Positions 26,843-37,364 of a DNA stretch of 64,000 bases are shown in pieces. The stretch comes from UBA1161 sp002311745 (GTDB lineage: Bacteria > Planctomycetota > Phycisphaerae > Tepidisphaerales > Tepidisphaeraceae). The stretch covers positions 62,001-126,000 of the forward strand of contig JBEKAB010000002.1 of assembly GCA_050018415.1 (NCBI GenBank), in the 5' to 3' direction. The notes beneath the pieces are model-generated. The model saw only the letters and a program-made list of their open reading frames with translations, did not search any database and was not told where the DNA came from. The position numbers and the translations under genes are program-made. Positions within the stretch are counted from its first letter, which is position 1, and the number at the start of each line of letters is the position of its first letter.

Positions 26843-27976
26843 ATGAGCGTTCCTCGTCAGCAGGTCTGCCAGTCGGCCAGCCGCAAACTGCTGGCCGCGC
26901 TGCCGGGGCTGCGCTCCGTGCACGCCCTGGTCGGCCTCGACGGCTTTGTCGATGAGATCATCGCCGTCGTGGACAAACGCTACGAGCAGGAGCCGGATCG
27001 TTACGAGCCGGTCAGGACGATCACGGCGATGGGACAAAAGATTCTGCGCGCGGCGGGTCAGTCGAGCAATTACGAGCTGGCGGTCAAGCAGATCAAACTC
27101 GGCGGCAACGGCCCGATCATGGCCAACGCCCTGGCGGTCATGGGGTTGAGCATCACCTACATCGGAAGCCTGGGGTATCCCGATCTGCATCCGGTCTTCG
27201 CCGATTTTGCCAAGCGGGCGCGGGTCATCAGCATCGCCGAGGCGGGCCACACCGATGCCTTGGAGTTCGAGGATGGAAAGCTGATGCTGGGCAAGCACCG
27301 CAGCTTGGCCGCCATCACCTGGGAAACTTTTCTGGATCGCGTCGGCCCGGATCGGCTCACCGGTGCGCTGGATGAATGCCGGCTCATCGCCATGACCAAT
27401 TGGACCATGATTCCGCACATGGAGCAGATTTGGACCAATCTCTGCCAGGCCGTCGCATCCCCGGGCCAGCGACGCCTGTTTTTCGCCGATCTGGCCGACC
27501 CGGAAAAGCGAACCCGCCAGGACATCCTCACAGCCCTGCAGTTGCTTGCCCAGATGCAGCAGCAAGTCGATGTCATCCTGGGATTGAACCTCAAGGAGGC
27601 GACGGAGATCGCGGGGGTTTTGGGTTTGGCGATCCAGGGCGGCGCGGACGCGGCGGCGGGGCCGCTGGCCACCGCCATTCGCGCCAAGCTGGGCCTGTCC
27701 TGCGTGGTGGTTCACCCGCGTGGCGGAGCCGCGGCGACGACCGCCGAGCAAGCCGCCGCTTTCGACGGGCCCTTTGTCCCGCAGCCCAAGATCAGCACCG
27801 GAGCCGGCGACCATTTCAATGCGGGGTTTTGTCTCGGCCGCGTGCTGGGATTCACGCTGGAAGAAAGCCTGTGCACAGGCGTGGCCACCAGCGGCTATTA
27901 CGTCCGCACGGCCCAGAGCCCCGATGGCAAGCAACTGGCCGATTTCATGGACGCGCTGCCCGAGCCGCAGACATAA
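26843..27976 (+). CDS. PfkB-family carbohydrate kinase
   Basis: Ribokinase-fold sugar or nucleoside kinase of 377 residues. GLDGFVDEI opens the first strand. The glycine-rich GGNGPIMANALAVMG is the first PfkB signature. STGAGDHFNAGF holds the catalytic Asp (GAGD) and anion hole. The substrate is unknown; the protein is longer than ribokinase (about 310). It lies 19 bases after lipoprotein B. Confidence 0.85.
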   Translation: MSVPRQQVCQSASRKLLAALPGLRSVHALVGLDGFVDEIIAVVDKRYEQEPDRYEPVRTITAMGQKILRAAGQSSNYELAVKQIKLGGNGPIMANALAVMGLSITYIGSLGYPDLHPVFADFAKRARVISIAEAGHTDALEFEDGKLMLGKHRSLAAITWETFLDRVGPDRLTGALDECRLIAMTNWTMIPHMEQIWTNLCQAVASPGQRRLFFADLADPEKRTRQDILTALQLLAQMQQQVDVILGLNLKEATEIAGVLGLAIQGGADAAAGPLATAIRAKLGLSCVVVHPRGGAAATTAEQAAAFDGPFVPQPKISTGAGDHFNAGFCLGRVLGFTLEESLCTGVATSGYYVRTAQSPDGKQLADFMDALPEPQT

Positions 27977-28001
27977 AAAAGCGGCGCTGACCGCGCCGCT
28001 T
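27975..28001 (-). terminator. Intrinsic terminator between convergent genes
   Basis: An eight-base-pair stem (AAGCGGCG, 27979-27986, with 27994-28001) and a seven-base loop. On the minus strand it is followed by a T run (the A run 27975-27980), so it best terminates the small basic-protein gene. It may also act on the kinase transcript. Confidence 0.75.
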
Positions 28002-28031
28002 GTGCAACCGTCATTTTCGTTTCGGGACAAT

Positions 28032-28337
28032 TCAGGTGTGCATGCCGTCGATGGTCGGCGGGATGTGGGTGATCTTGACCGTAGGACGGACCGTCCCGGA
28101 GCGCAGGGACGCCGAGGCGTGCCGGAGGCTCCTGCGGGCCGACAGGGCCGCGTGTTTGCCGTGCCTGTGAATCAGTTTGCGATGGTGCGTGCTGAGCGCC
28201 GCCGAGACCTTCTTGTGATGCAGCCGGGTGATCAGGGTTCTGTGCTTGGCGGCGCTTCCCGATGCGGCCAGCGTCGAAACGGCCGGAACCGCCATCAGAG
28301 CGGCGACGGCCCACTTGAGGATCGTGGACTTATACAT
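28032..28337 (-). CDS. Small basic exported protein, His/Arg/Lys-rich
   Basis: 101 residues from ATG 28337 with AAGGAGA six bases upstream. A signal peptide (ILKWAVAALMAVPAVSTLAAS, probably cut after LAA) is followed by a mature region of about 75 residues. That region is very rich in His, Arg, Lys, Ala and Ser (KHRTLITRLHHKK, HHRKLIHRHGKHAAL). No family is recognised. The charge suggests binding to a polyanion such as nucleic acid or an acidic glycan, or to a metal, but this is only inference. Confidence 0.7.
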   Translation of the reverse strand: MYKSTILKWAVAALMAVPAVSTLAASGSAAKHRTLITRLHHKKVSAALSTHHRKLIHRHGKHAALSARRSLRHASASLRSGTVRPTVKITHIPPTIDGMHT

Positions 28338-28450
28338 GCTTTCTCCTTGGCTTGGGCCTTCCCGCGCGTACACCGCCCGGGTCTTTTTGCCTTATCGGAC
28401 GATGGGCCTGATTGGCATTAGAGAAAACAGGGATTTTTGATGGGTCTATT

Positions 28451-28482
28451 ATTTGGCGGCGGTACGCCGCACGCCGCTAAAT
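28451..28482 (-). terminator. Possible hairpin terminator after the secretion-ATPase operon
   Basis: A GC-rich inverted repeat (ATTTGGCGGCG against CGCCGCTAAAT) lies ten bases after the stop of the last ATPase gene. It lacks a strong T run, so termination is only a suggestion. Confidence 0.35.
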
Positions 28483-28492
28483 GGGAAGAGGA

Positions 28493-30580
28493 TTATTCCT
28501 CTTCCATCATCGTTTCGCGGACGACTTCCTCGATGGTGGTGATGCCGTCGTAGATGGAGAGCAATCCGCACTGCCGCAGGCTGCGCATGCCGCGCTTCTT
28601 GGACTCCATGCGGAGCACCTGCGTACTGGCGTGCTGAATGATCATGTCCCGCAGATCATCGTCCAGCAGCATGATCTCGAACATCCCGATGCGCCCCCGG
28701 TAGCCGGTGTTGTTGCAGTTGCTGCATCCCTTGCCGTAGTAAAGCTTCTTGCCGGCGATGTCCTCGGGGCGCAGCTCCAGCTCCATAAGCTGCTCGACGG
28801 TGGGGGTGTACTCGGTCTTGCAGTGGAGGCAGATTTTGCGGACCAGTCGCTCGGCCACGACGCCCTCGATGGTGGCCGTGACTAAAAACGGTTCCAGCCC
28901 CAGGTCCAGCAGACGCGCAATGGCGCTGGGGGCGTCGTTGGTGTGCAGCGTGCTGAAGACCAGGTGGCCGGTCAGCGACGCCTGCACGGCGATCTCGGCC
29001 GTTTCCTTGTCGCGGATTTCGCCGACCAGGATGATGTCCGGGTCCTGTCGCAGCATCGATCGCAGGATGCGGGCGAACGTCAGGTCGATGTCCGGTTTGA
29101 TCTGGCACTGGACGACGCCGTCGATGTCGTATTCGACCGGGTCCTCGGCGGAGATGAGCTTGCTGCTGGGATCGTTCAGTTCGCGCAGGGCCGAATAGAG
29201 GGTCGTGGTTTTTCCGCAGCCGGTGGGACCGGTGACGACGACGATGCCGTTGGGCTTGTGGATGAGCTGCCGCGTGATGTTCAGGTCATCCTCGCGCATG
29301 CCCAGCTTGTCCAGGTCGAGGCTGACGTTGGAGCGGTCCAGCACGCGCATCACCACGCTTTCGCCGAACATCGTCGGCAGCACGCTGACGCGCAAGTCGA
29401 TCGGCTGGTTATTGACGCTCAGCTCGATGCGGCCGTCCTGGGGCAGACGGCGCTCCGCGATGTCCAGGTTGGCCATGACCTTGATGCGGCTGCTGATGGC
29501 CGGGGCGATGTGCGCCGGCGGCGGCATCATCTCGTACAGCACGCCGTCGATCCGGTACCGCATCTTGAATTCGCCCTCGAACGGCTCAAAGTGGATGTCC
29601 GAGGCCTTGTCCTTGATCGCCTGCAACAGCACCAGGTTGATCAGCTTGCGCACCGGGTTGGAATTGGCCGCTTCCTCGAGGCTGTCGATGTCGATCGATT
29701 CGCCCCGGTTTTTCAGGTCTTTGAGGGCATCATCCTGTTGCAGTTCGCCCAGGATGTCGCCGATGCCCTCGGTGGCGGACTGGTAATTCTTGGCGATCAG
29801 CCGCTCCAGCAGGTCGGGATCCGAGGCGATCTTGGCCGTCACCTGGTACTGCATGAGGGAGCGCAGATCGTCCAGGGCGCGGAAGTTTTCGTGCGAGGCC
29901 ATCGCCACCACCAGGTGCTTGGTGGCCGGGTCGAAGCTGATCGGGAGAATCTTGTTGGTCGTCGCGAATTGCGCTTGCACGGCGCCGATCGTCGCCGCGT
30001 CGAGCTCCACGCCTGCCAGGTCCACCAACTCGAAACCCTGTTGGGCGGCCAGGGCGATATTCAGATCCGCCTCTTTGATCAGACCCATGTCGATGAGGAT
30101 TCGGCCCAGGAGTCCGCCTTTTTGCTTTTGGATGGACAGGGCTTCGGTGTATTGCTCGCGCGTGACCTTGCCCATTTTGTGCAAGATGCGGCCCAGGGGC
30201 CTGTTCTTGAGTTCGCTAATGGGCGGCAGCCCGCGTGGGGCCTGACGGGCCTGGGGGGCAGCGCCCGCCGCGGCCCCGGCCGGAGGCTTGGCCGTTGGCG
30301 CAGCCGGAGGCTTGGCCGTTGGCGCAGCCGACGGCGATGACGCCGCGCCTCCCGAGGCCGGCGCCTGCCCTGCGGGCCGGGGCGCCGCAACCGCGTTGCC
30401 GTTGCCCGATGGCCTGGGCGCACCGGCGCCGGGTGTGCCGGCGGAAGGAGTCCGCGTCACCGGGACGGACGTCACCGGGACGGCCATCCTGTGCGGTGCC
30501 GCCGCCTGCGCCGGCGTTGCCGGTTGCCGCGGCGTCGGACTGTTGGGGGGCGTCGCTCCGCTTGGTGTGGCTCGTGACAT
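28493..30580 (-). CDS. GspE/PilB-type secretion ATPase, Pro/Ala-rich N-terminus
   Basis: Hexameric ATPase that powers pilus assembly or type II secretion. ATG 30580 with GAGGA upstream gives 695 residues. The first 110 are Pro, Ala and Thr-rich and probably disordered. An MshEN/GspE-N domain follows (LGRILIDMGLIKEADLNIAL). The ATPase core has Walker A GPTGCGKTTTL, the Asp box DPDIILVGEIRDKETAE, the His box STLHTNDAPSAI, and a CXXC-type zinc motif (CLHC and CSNC). It is 18 bases after pilT. Confidence 0.92.
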   Translation of the reverse strand: MSRATPSGATPPNSPTPRQPATPAQAAAPHRMAVPVTSVPVTRTPSAGTPGAGAPRPSGNGNAVAAPRPAGQAPASGGAASSPSAAPTAKPPAAPTAKPPAGAAAGAAPQARQAPRGLPPISELKNRPLGRILHKMGKVTREQYTEALSIQKQKGGLLGRILIDMGLIKEADLNIALAAQQGFELVDLAGVELDAATIGAVQAQFATTNKILPISFDPATKHLVVAMASHENFRALDDLRSLMQYQVTAKIASDPDLLERLIAKNYQSATEGIGDILGELQQDDALKDLKNRGESIDIDSLEEAANSNPVRKLINLVLLQAIKDKASDIHFEPFEGEFKMRYRIDGVLYEMMPPPAHIAPAISSRIKVMANLDIAERRLPQDGRIELSVNNQPIDLRVSVLPTMFGESVVMRVLDRSNVSLDLDKLGMREDDLNITRQLIHKPNGIVVVTGPTGCGKTTTLYSALRELNDPSSKLISAEDPVEYDIDGVVQCQIKPDIDLTFARILRSMLRQDPDIILVGEIRDKETAEIAVQASLTGHLVFSTLHTNDAPSAIARLLDLGLEPFLVTATIEGVVAERLVRKICLHCKTEYTPTVEQLMELELRPEDIAGKKLYYGKGCSNCNNTGYRGRIGMFEIMLLDDDLRDMIIQHASTQVLRMESKKRGMRSLRQCGLLSIYDGITTIEEVVRETMMEEE

Positions 30581-30598
30581 CGCCAAATCCTCGATGGG

Positions 30599-31864
30599 TT
30601 ATTTCTTGCCCGCAATGGCCTGCAAGCGGGCGCGATTGGCGGCAACCTGCGACTGCCGCTCGGCCTCGCTGGTGGGGGCGCCGCCCGCGGCGGCGGGCTT
30701 GGGCTTGACGGCATTGCCAGCCGCCGGTTCGGCGCCGCCGCCACTGCTCTCGCCGGCGCCGCCGAAATCGTCCACTCCCTTGCCCACATCCAGACCCACC
30801 CGCCGGAAACGCTCGACCATCTGCCCGGGCAGCTTGCTCTTTTCGATCGCTTCATCGGCGCTGATCTTGCCCGCTTGGCACAACGACCACAACGAGTCGT
30901 CCAAGAGCTGCATGCCGTAGCGCTTGCCCGTCTGGATTTCAGAATCGAGGCGGAAGACCTTGTTCTCGCGGATCAGGTTCTGCACGCCGGGGGTGACGTA
31001 CATGAATTCGTAGGCGGCGATGCGCCCTTCGACGTCGCACCGCGGACACAGGACCTGCGACAGCACGGCGATCATATTGTTGGCCAATTGCACGCGGATT
31101 TGTTCCTGCTGATCGGTGGGGAAGGCGTCGATGATGCGGTTGATCGTGCTGGCGGCGCCGCTGGTGTGCAGCGTGGCGAAGACCAGGTGGCCGGTTTCCG
31201 CGCAGGTGAGGGCCGCGGAGATCGTCGCCAGGTCGCGCATCTCGCCCACCAGGATCACGTCCGGGTCCTGTCGCAGGGCGCGACGAATCGCCTCGGCGAA
31301 GTTCGGCACGTCCACGCCGACCTCTCTCTGCACCACGATCGATTTCTTGTGGTTGTGGTAATACTCGATCGGGTCTTCGATGGTGATGATGTGGTCGTCG
31401 AAGTTTTCGTTGACGTAGTTGATCATCGTGGCCAGCGTGGTCGTCTTGCCGCACCCGGTGGGCCCGGTGACCAGAAAGATGCCGCGCGGCCTGTGGCAAA
31501 TGTCCCGCGTAATCTCCGGCAGGCCGATCTCCTCGAAGCTCATCAGCTTGGTGGGAATCCGCCGCAGCACGAGGCTGGCATACCCCTTTTGCTTGAAGAC
31601 CGCCACGCGGAAACGCGATTCGGCGCCCAAGGCAAACCCAAAGTCGCCGCTGCCCGACTCCTCGAATTCCTGCTGGATGCGTTCGGGGGTGATGGACTTC
31701 ATCAGCGACATCGTATCCTCGGGCTCCAGCACCTTGGTCTGCAGGTCGCGCAGATGCCCGTGCAGGCGAAGCACCGGCGGCTTGCCCACCGCTAGGTGCA
31801 GGTCCGACGCCCCGCGCCGCACGCACGTTTCCAGCAAACGGTCGATTTGAATCGTGGATGCCAT
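30599..31864 (-). CDS. pilT: Pilus retraction ATPase PilT
   Basis: 421 residues. Walker A GPTGCGKTTTL, EDPIEYYHNHKKSIV, the Asp box ALRQDPDVILVGEMRD, and the His box ATLHTSGAASTINRIIDAFP are all the PilT type rather than PilB. The C-terminal part beyond about residue 350 is an unusual Gly/Ala/Pro/Ser-rich tail not found in classical PilT (about 345 residues). Its setting between two PilB-like genes supports a type IV pilus-like machine. Confidence 0.92.
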   Translation of the reverse strand: MASTIQIDRLLETCVRRGASDLHLAVGKPPVLRLHGHLRDLQTKVLEPEDTMSLMKSITPERIQQEFEESGSGDFGFALGAESRFRVAVFKQKGYASLVLRRIPTKLMSFEEIGLPEITRDICHRPRGIFLVTGPTGCGKTTTLATMINYVNENFDDHIITIEDPIEYYHNHKKSIVVQREVGVDVPNFAEAIRRALRQDPDVILVGEMRDLATISAALTCAETGHLVFATLHTSGAASTINRIIDAFPTDQQEQIRVQLANNMIAVLSQVLCPRCDVEGRIAAYEFMYVTPGVQNLIRENKVFRLDSEIQTGKRYGMQLLDDSLWSLCQAGKISADEAIEKSKLPGQMVERFRRVGLDVGKGVDDFGGAGESSGGGAEPAAGNAVKPKPAAAGGAPTSEAERQSQVAANRARLQAIAGKK

Positions 31865-31882
31865 GGTCCTCGTTTCTGAATG

Positions 31883-33661
<1,779 letters not shown>

Positions 33662-33689
33662 GCGACTGATCCTCTTCCTGTTGGAGGGA

Positions 33690-33709
33690 GGACCCCCAAA
33701 CCGGGGTCC
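33690..33709 (-). promoter_or_regulatory. Leader hairpin upstream of the PilB-like gene
   Basis: GGACCCC and GGGGTCC form a seven-base-pair stem with a six-base loop, 28 bases before the start codon. It has no T run after it. It may influence leader stability or translation of the ATPase operon. Confidence 0.4.
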
Positions 33710-34519
33710 GACCGACCATCTCCGCCTATCCTGCACCTAGAGGGCCGTTGTTATTTCTACTGATCTCCATCCGGCGGGGTTCGATGCTGGTTCGGCAAAA
33801 GTTCGCCCGCCATACATCCGGCGGCTATACCAGTTTACGCCAAGCAGCGCCCCCTCTCAAGGACAAAAGATGCCCCAGCCGCGAAAAACACACCCCAAAA
33901 AACCAGAAGGCCCACGAAGTGACTCGCGATGTCACCGCGTGGGCCAACCAAGTGTTGCCACTTGGCCATCTGGTTCGGACCGATTCTTTGGCAACCTGCT
34001 CCCGGCCAGGGCCCGCCTCGGCCCGCTCAGCGTGATCCGACAGTTGCCTGCCGGTTCACACAGACGGTTGATCGCGGCAGTTTCCGCCGCGATCGCTCGC
34101 CCAACAGGGCGGCATGGCGGTTTCCCGACTGGACGGCCGTGGGTTTCGCTTTCCCGGGCCCGTTCCTAGGATCGCGGCCGCTTCGCGCCCCGTTACCAGG
34201 ACGCTTTCGGCACGCTGGGCCCGACCCGCCGGTTATCGGGGGACTCTCTCCCCGCGGGCCAACGGATCACTGGCGGCGACTCTAACCCGGATTGCCGATA
34301 GGCGTTTTTACGCCCATTAGTTTCGGGTGGCCTCATCGCTGGCCGCCGACTTCCGCCGTGCCCGCATCATTCGTTGCTTCGCACGGTCTTCGCCTTTGAA
34401 AGCCGGACTTCCTGTCAGGAGCGTTCTCCTTTTCGCCGTTCACTTCCGTGCCCGACGACAAGGCGAACTATATTCACGGCCGCGAAAAACTAAAAAAGAA
34501 ATCTGTCTCCGCCGCCGCG

Positions 34520-34588
34520 CTTATCCACAGCCGCGCGCAAGTTCAGTCCCCGTAAAGAGCACGACGGTGCAAAACGCGGTGGATAATC
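34520..34588. other. Two DnaA-box-like sites in inverted orientation
   Basis: TTATCCACA at 34520-34528 matches the consensus exactly. The complement of GGTGGATAA at 34580-34588 reads TTATCCACC (eight of nine). An AT-rich run (GAAAAACTAAAAAAGAAATC) lies about 20-40 bases left of the first box. No dnaA, dnaN or gyrB gene is nearby. Confidence 0.35.
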
Positions 34589-34592
34589 TGAC

Positions 34593-34623
34593 TTGCCTCG
34601 TTGCGGAAAAATCGTGGTAACAT
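34593..34623 (+). promoter_or_regulatory. Weak candidate promoter of the AMMECR1-family gene
   Basis: TTGCCT (34593-34598) and TAACAT (34618-34623) are separated by 19 bases, longer than ideal. The ATG follows eight bases after the -10-like box. Confidence 0.3.
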
Positions 34624-34631
34624 ATACGCCG

Positions 34632-35225
34632 ATGCAATTGTCCCCTCAGGCGCGTCGGGCTCTTCTGCAAACGGCTTGCGACGTCATCCGTCGCCGCTTG
34701 GGCGTGGGCGATCCGCTCGACGTGCCCGACCGCGCCGCCGGTTGCGACGACCCGGCGATTTCGCAGCACGCCGGGTGTTTCGTTTCATTGCACCGCCGCG
34801 ACACCCACATGCTGCGCGGCTGCATCGGCGTGCTGGAAAGCGATCGCCCGCTGATCGAAGCCCTGATCGGCGCCGCCGAATCCACCCTGCGCGATCCGCG
34901 CTTTGTCGATCAGCCCGTCACGCTGCAAGAGCTGCCGCAACTGGACATGGAAGTGACGGTGATCGGCCCGATGCGGCAAGCCGCTTCGCCTCTGGCGTTT
35001 GATCCTCTGCAGGATGGGATTTTCCTGACGGCCTTTGGGCGCTCGGGTTGTTTCCTGCCGCAAGTCGGGCGCGAAACCGGCTGGTCGCGCGAGCAACTGC
35101 TGACGCGCTTGTGCACCGAAAAACTCGGCCTGCATCCCAACGCCTGGCAGCACCCCTCGGCGGTCCTGCGCCTTTTCAGCGCCGATGTGATCGGCCCCGA
35201 ACCGTTTCCCGCCGCCGCAACCTGA
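34632..35225 (+). CDS. amrA: AMMECR1 / AmmeMemoRadiSam system protein A
   Basis: 197 residues matching the AMMECR1 fold, with HAGCFVSLHRRDTHMLRGCIGVL, containing the invariant LRGCIG. In many bacteria this gene is linked to a Memo-like gene (AmrB) and a radical-SAM gene (AmrS); here only a different radical-SAM gene (mqnC) is adjacent, convergent and five bases away. Its biochemical role is unknown. ATG 34632 follows the conserved N-terminus; the first ATG upstream would add 13 unconserved residues. Confidence 0.85.
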   Translation: MQLSPQARRALLQTACDVIRRRLGVGDPLDVPDRAAGCDDPAISQHAGCFVSLHRRDTHMLRGCIGVLESDRPLIEALIGAAESTLRDPRFVDQPVTLQELPQLDMEVTVIGPMRQAASPLAFDPLQDGIFLTAFGRSGCFLPQVGRETGWSREQLLTRLCTEKLGLHPNAWQHPSAVLRLFSADVIGPEPFPAAAT

Positions 35226-35229
35226 CACA

Positions 35230-36684
35230 TTATTTCGTTGTTGAGCTTTGTCCCGGTCCATCCGGGCCGCCGAGGATCGGAAGCTGGATTTTCACGCTGC
35301 GGTCCTGACCGTCGTCCAATCCGGGCGCGCTGCCGATGAATCGCTGATCGATCTTTTTCACGTTGCGCACCGGTGGATGCGCCGGCGGCAAAAGGTCGGG
35401 CGAATCAGCCCCATTGTGACGGCTCAGAACGTTGTAGTACTGATCGCGCTGGGCCGGAACCCACCCGGCGTCGCGGATCAACCGGCAAATCTCGCGCTCG
35501 TTGAGACGGTACGTCGTGCCGGCGGCGCTGACCACGTTCTCCTCCATCATGACGCTCCCCATGTCGTTGGCCCCGAACAGCAGCGCCAACTGCCCGATCT
35601 TCGGCCCCATCGTCACCCAACTGCTCTGCAGGGATGGGATGTTGTCGAAAAACAGCCGGGCCACCGCCAGCGTGCGCAGATAGGATTCCGCTCCCGCCAT
35701 GCGCACCACACGGCCGCGCAGAATATCCTCATTGCTCGAATCATCGAACGGCCCATGAACCTTCTCTTCCCACTCCGCCGCCCGCCCCAGCGGCGTATTT
35801 TCACGCTGAAACGGCCAATGAATAAACGCCGTATAACTCCCCACATTCTCCGCCGCCGTCCCTTCCAGCGGCGACTTGCCAAACACCCCCGGCCACCGAG
35901 TCTTGACCCTTTCCACCACTTCGTCTCTTCGTCTGGTCGTCTCTCCGTCTCTGACCGTAAGAGCATAATCCTGCATATCGCGCAGGGCCGCCATATGCTC
36001 GATGCGCTCGCGGACAAACTCGATATGCCCGATGAGCATCGTGCAACTGGAATTCATCCCCTCTTCATGGGCCACGCGCATAACGCGCAGCCAATCATCT
36101 CCCGTGCACTTGCCCAGCCCGATGCGGCGGCGCACCCGCGGCGCGAAAATTTCTCCGCCTCCGCCGGGAATAGTGTCCAGCCCCGCCTCGCGGAATCGCC
36201 GGATGATCTGCCGCACGTCCAGCTTGAAGAACCGCTCGAACTCCACGAACTCCGGCGGCGAAAACGCGTGCACGTGGATCGTGGGAAAGTTCTTCTTGAT
36301 GTATCGAAGCAGATTCTCGTAATACTCGATCGGCAGGGCGTCGTTCATTCCTCCCTGCATGAGGATTTGCGTTCCGCCGATGGACACCAGCTCCGAAATT
36401 TTCTGCCCGATCTGCTCGACGCTGAGCGTATAGGCATCCGTGTCTTCATGATCGCGGCGGAAGGCGCAGAACGTGCATCGGGCAGTGCAGATGTTGGTGT
36501 AATTGATGTTCCGGTCGATGACGTAGGTGCGGTAGTCTTCCGGATGCAACCGCCGGCAAACCGCCGACGCCCAGGTCCCCAGGTCGTGCAAAGAGGCGGA
36601 CTGATAAAGCTCCAAAGCCTGTCCCTCGGCCAGGCGGGCTTTGCCTTCGATGATCGGATCGATGTCGAATGAAAGGTGAGCCAT
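35230..36684 (-). CDS. mqnC: Cyclic dehypoxanthinyl futalosine synthase
   Basis: Radical SAM enzyme of the futalosine route to menaquinone. The 4Fe-4S motif is CTARCTFC. MQGGMNDALPIEYYENLL, HVHAFSPPE and DTIPGGGGEIFA are typical of MqnC. The protein has 484 residues, against about 370 for characterised MqnC. Much of the excess is an insertion at about residues 244-286 (after RDMQDYAL, rich in Arg and Glu) placed before YTAFIHWPFQRENTP. There is also a C-terminal extension. Other mqn genes are not in the window. ATG 36684 begins the homologous region. Confidence 0.9.
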   Translation of the reverse strand: MAHLSFDIDPIIEGKARLAEGQALELYQSASLHDLGTWASAVCRRLHPEDYRTYVIDRNINYTNICTARCTFCAFRRDHEDTDAYTLSVEQIGQKISELVSIGGTQILMQGGMNDALPIEYYENLLRYIKKNFPTIHVHAFSPPEFVEFERFFKLDVRQIIRRFREAGLDTIPGGGGEIFAPRVRRRIGLGKCTGDDWLRVMRVAHEEGMNSSCTMLIGHIEFVRERIEHMAALRDMQDYALTVRDGETTRRRDEVVERVKTRWPGVFGKSPLEGTAAENVGSYTAFIHWPFQRENTPLGRAAEWEEKVHGPFDDSSNEDILRGRVVRMAGAESYLRTLAVARLFFDNIPSLQSSWVTMGPKIGQLALLFGANDMGSVMMEENVVSAAGTTYRLNEREICRLIRDAGWVPAQRDQYYNVLSRHNGADSPDLLPPAHPPVRNVKKIDQRFIGSAPGLDDGQDRSVKIQLPILGGPDGPGQSSTTK

Positions 36685-36695
36685 CGTTGCCGTGA

Positions 36696-36723
36696 AGTGT
36701 ATGGATCGTCGCGGACGGTTCAA
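36696..36723 (-). promoter_or_regulatory. Candidate mqnC promoter close to the start codon
   Basis: On the minus strand TTGAAC (36718-36723) and TACACT (36696-36701) are 16 bases apart. ATG 36684 lies 11 bases downstream of the -10-like box, giving a leader of only a few bases. Confidence 0.45.
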
Positions 36724-36834
36724 ATCTTGTTGCTTCGATTGGTTTTCAAAGCCCTTGCCCTGCAAGGGGTTTTTGATTTGGCATGCGACTGCAATTGAAC
36801 TCGAGGGTTCGACGCTGTTACGATTGTCACTGAG

Positions 36835-37248
36835 ATGTCTCTCGAACTGCATGTTTTTCTGAAGCGAGCGAATCTCCCGGATAGAGCCGGCTGGCAGCAC
36901 GAGATCGACGCAATTGGCCTGCCGATTCAGTTGGACGCTGCACTTGACCCCAGGACTAATACTGGATTTTCGCCCGTTAAACTGAAGGGCATCGCGAGTG
37001 GCTTCGAACTGGACCACGGTAACGCCGGGGAATTGCTTTCAACTTATCCCCACCTGCGCCCCGTCGTGGCTGATCGAGATACTGCGTTATCCTTCAGGTG
37101 GGGCGGCGATTTGAAAGAGTGCGGATGTGTTCTTGGCGCCGCCGCCGCGCTTGTTAAAGCATTTGATGCCGTTGCCTATTATGCCGAAGACGACGTCGCT
37201 TACAAAGACTACCAACAATTGCTTATTGAATCGCGGCAATGCCTATGA
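36835..37248 (+). CDS. Hypothetical protein, 137 residues
   Basis: No family recognised. The protein is soluble and balanced in composition (DRAGWQHEIDAIGLPIQLD, FSPVKLKGIASGFELD, FRWGGDLKECGCVLG, AAALVKAFDAVAYYAEDD), which argues for a real gene. Its lower GC and isolated position in the accessory region suggest acquisition. Small single-domain proteins of this layout include immunity-type proteins, but that is a guess. Confidence 0.6.
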   Translation: MSLELHVFLKRANLPDRAGWQHEIDAIGLPIQLDAALDPRTNTGFSPVKLKGIASGFELDHGNAGELLSTYPHLRPVVADRDTALSFRWGGDLKECGCVLGAAAALVKAFDAVAYYAEDDVAYKDYQQLLIESRQCL

Positions 37249-37311
37249 GTTGCCCGCGAAAAGCGAGCGCGCTTTGGGTGGGGGAAACGGGCGGGGGAGG
37301 CGCCGTAGCTC

Positions 37312-37364
37312 GTTTCCATTTGCCGGTTCCGTCGCCGGGGCTCTCATTCGATAACTTCGGCGGA
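37312..37364 (+). repeat. Dispersed repeat, copy A (most diverged)
   Basis: Shares TTTCCATTTGCCGGTTCC, GTCGCCGG and the end TTCGGCGG with copies at 38350 and 39485. The middle is more diverged. Confidence 0.6.

Larger units (their letters stand above)
33662..34631. other. 970-base spacer without protein genes; possible structured RNA and DnaA boxes
   Basis: This is the largest gene-free stretch. Just upstream of the PilB-like gene a GGACCCC hairpin (33690-33709) lies in its leader. Minus-strand sequence from about 34430 to 34020 shows several stem-loops, including a perfect nine-base-pair stem GATCGCGGC/GCCGCGATC (34070-34094) and GGCGT-AAAA-ACGCC near 34300. At the right end a perfect DnaA box TTATCCACA (34520-34528) and an inverted near-match (34580-34588) lie beside an AT-rich run. 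Open frames here look random. Confidence 0.5.

Noticed and set aside
33748..34320. Several overlapping small open frames in the gene-free stretch
   Set aside because: They start and stop in different frames, have no ribosome binding sites, and give Arg/Pro-rich translations typical of random GC-rich DNA.
34020..34440. RNase P RNA on the minus strand of the gene-free stretch
   Set aside because: A fragment GGAAGTCCGG resembles part of the consensus, but the other conserved blocks such as the P4 partner and ACAGAA segment are not found.
36700..36730. tRNA-like GGTTCAAATC
   Set aside because: The sequence is the mqnC promoter region, and no acceptor, D or anticodon arms can be formed around it.
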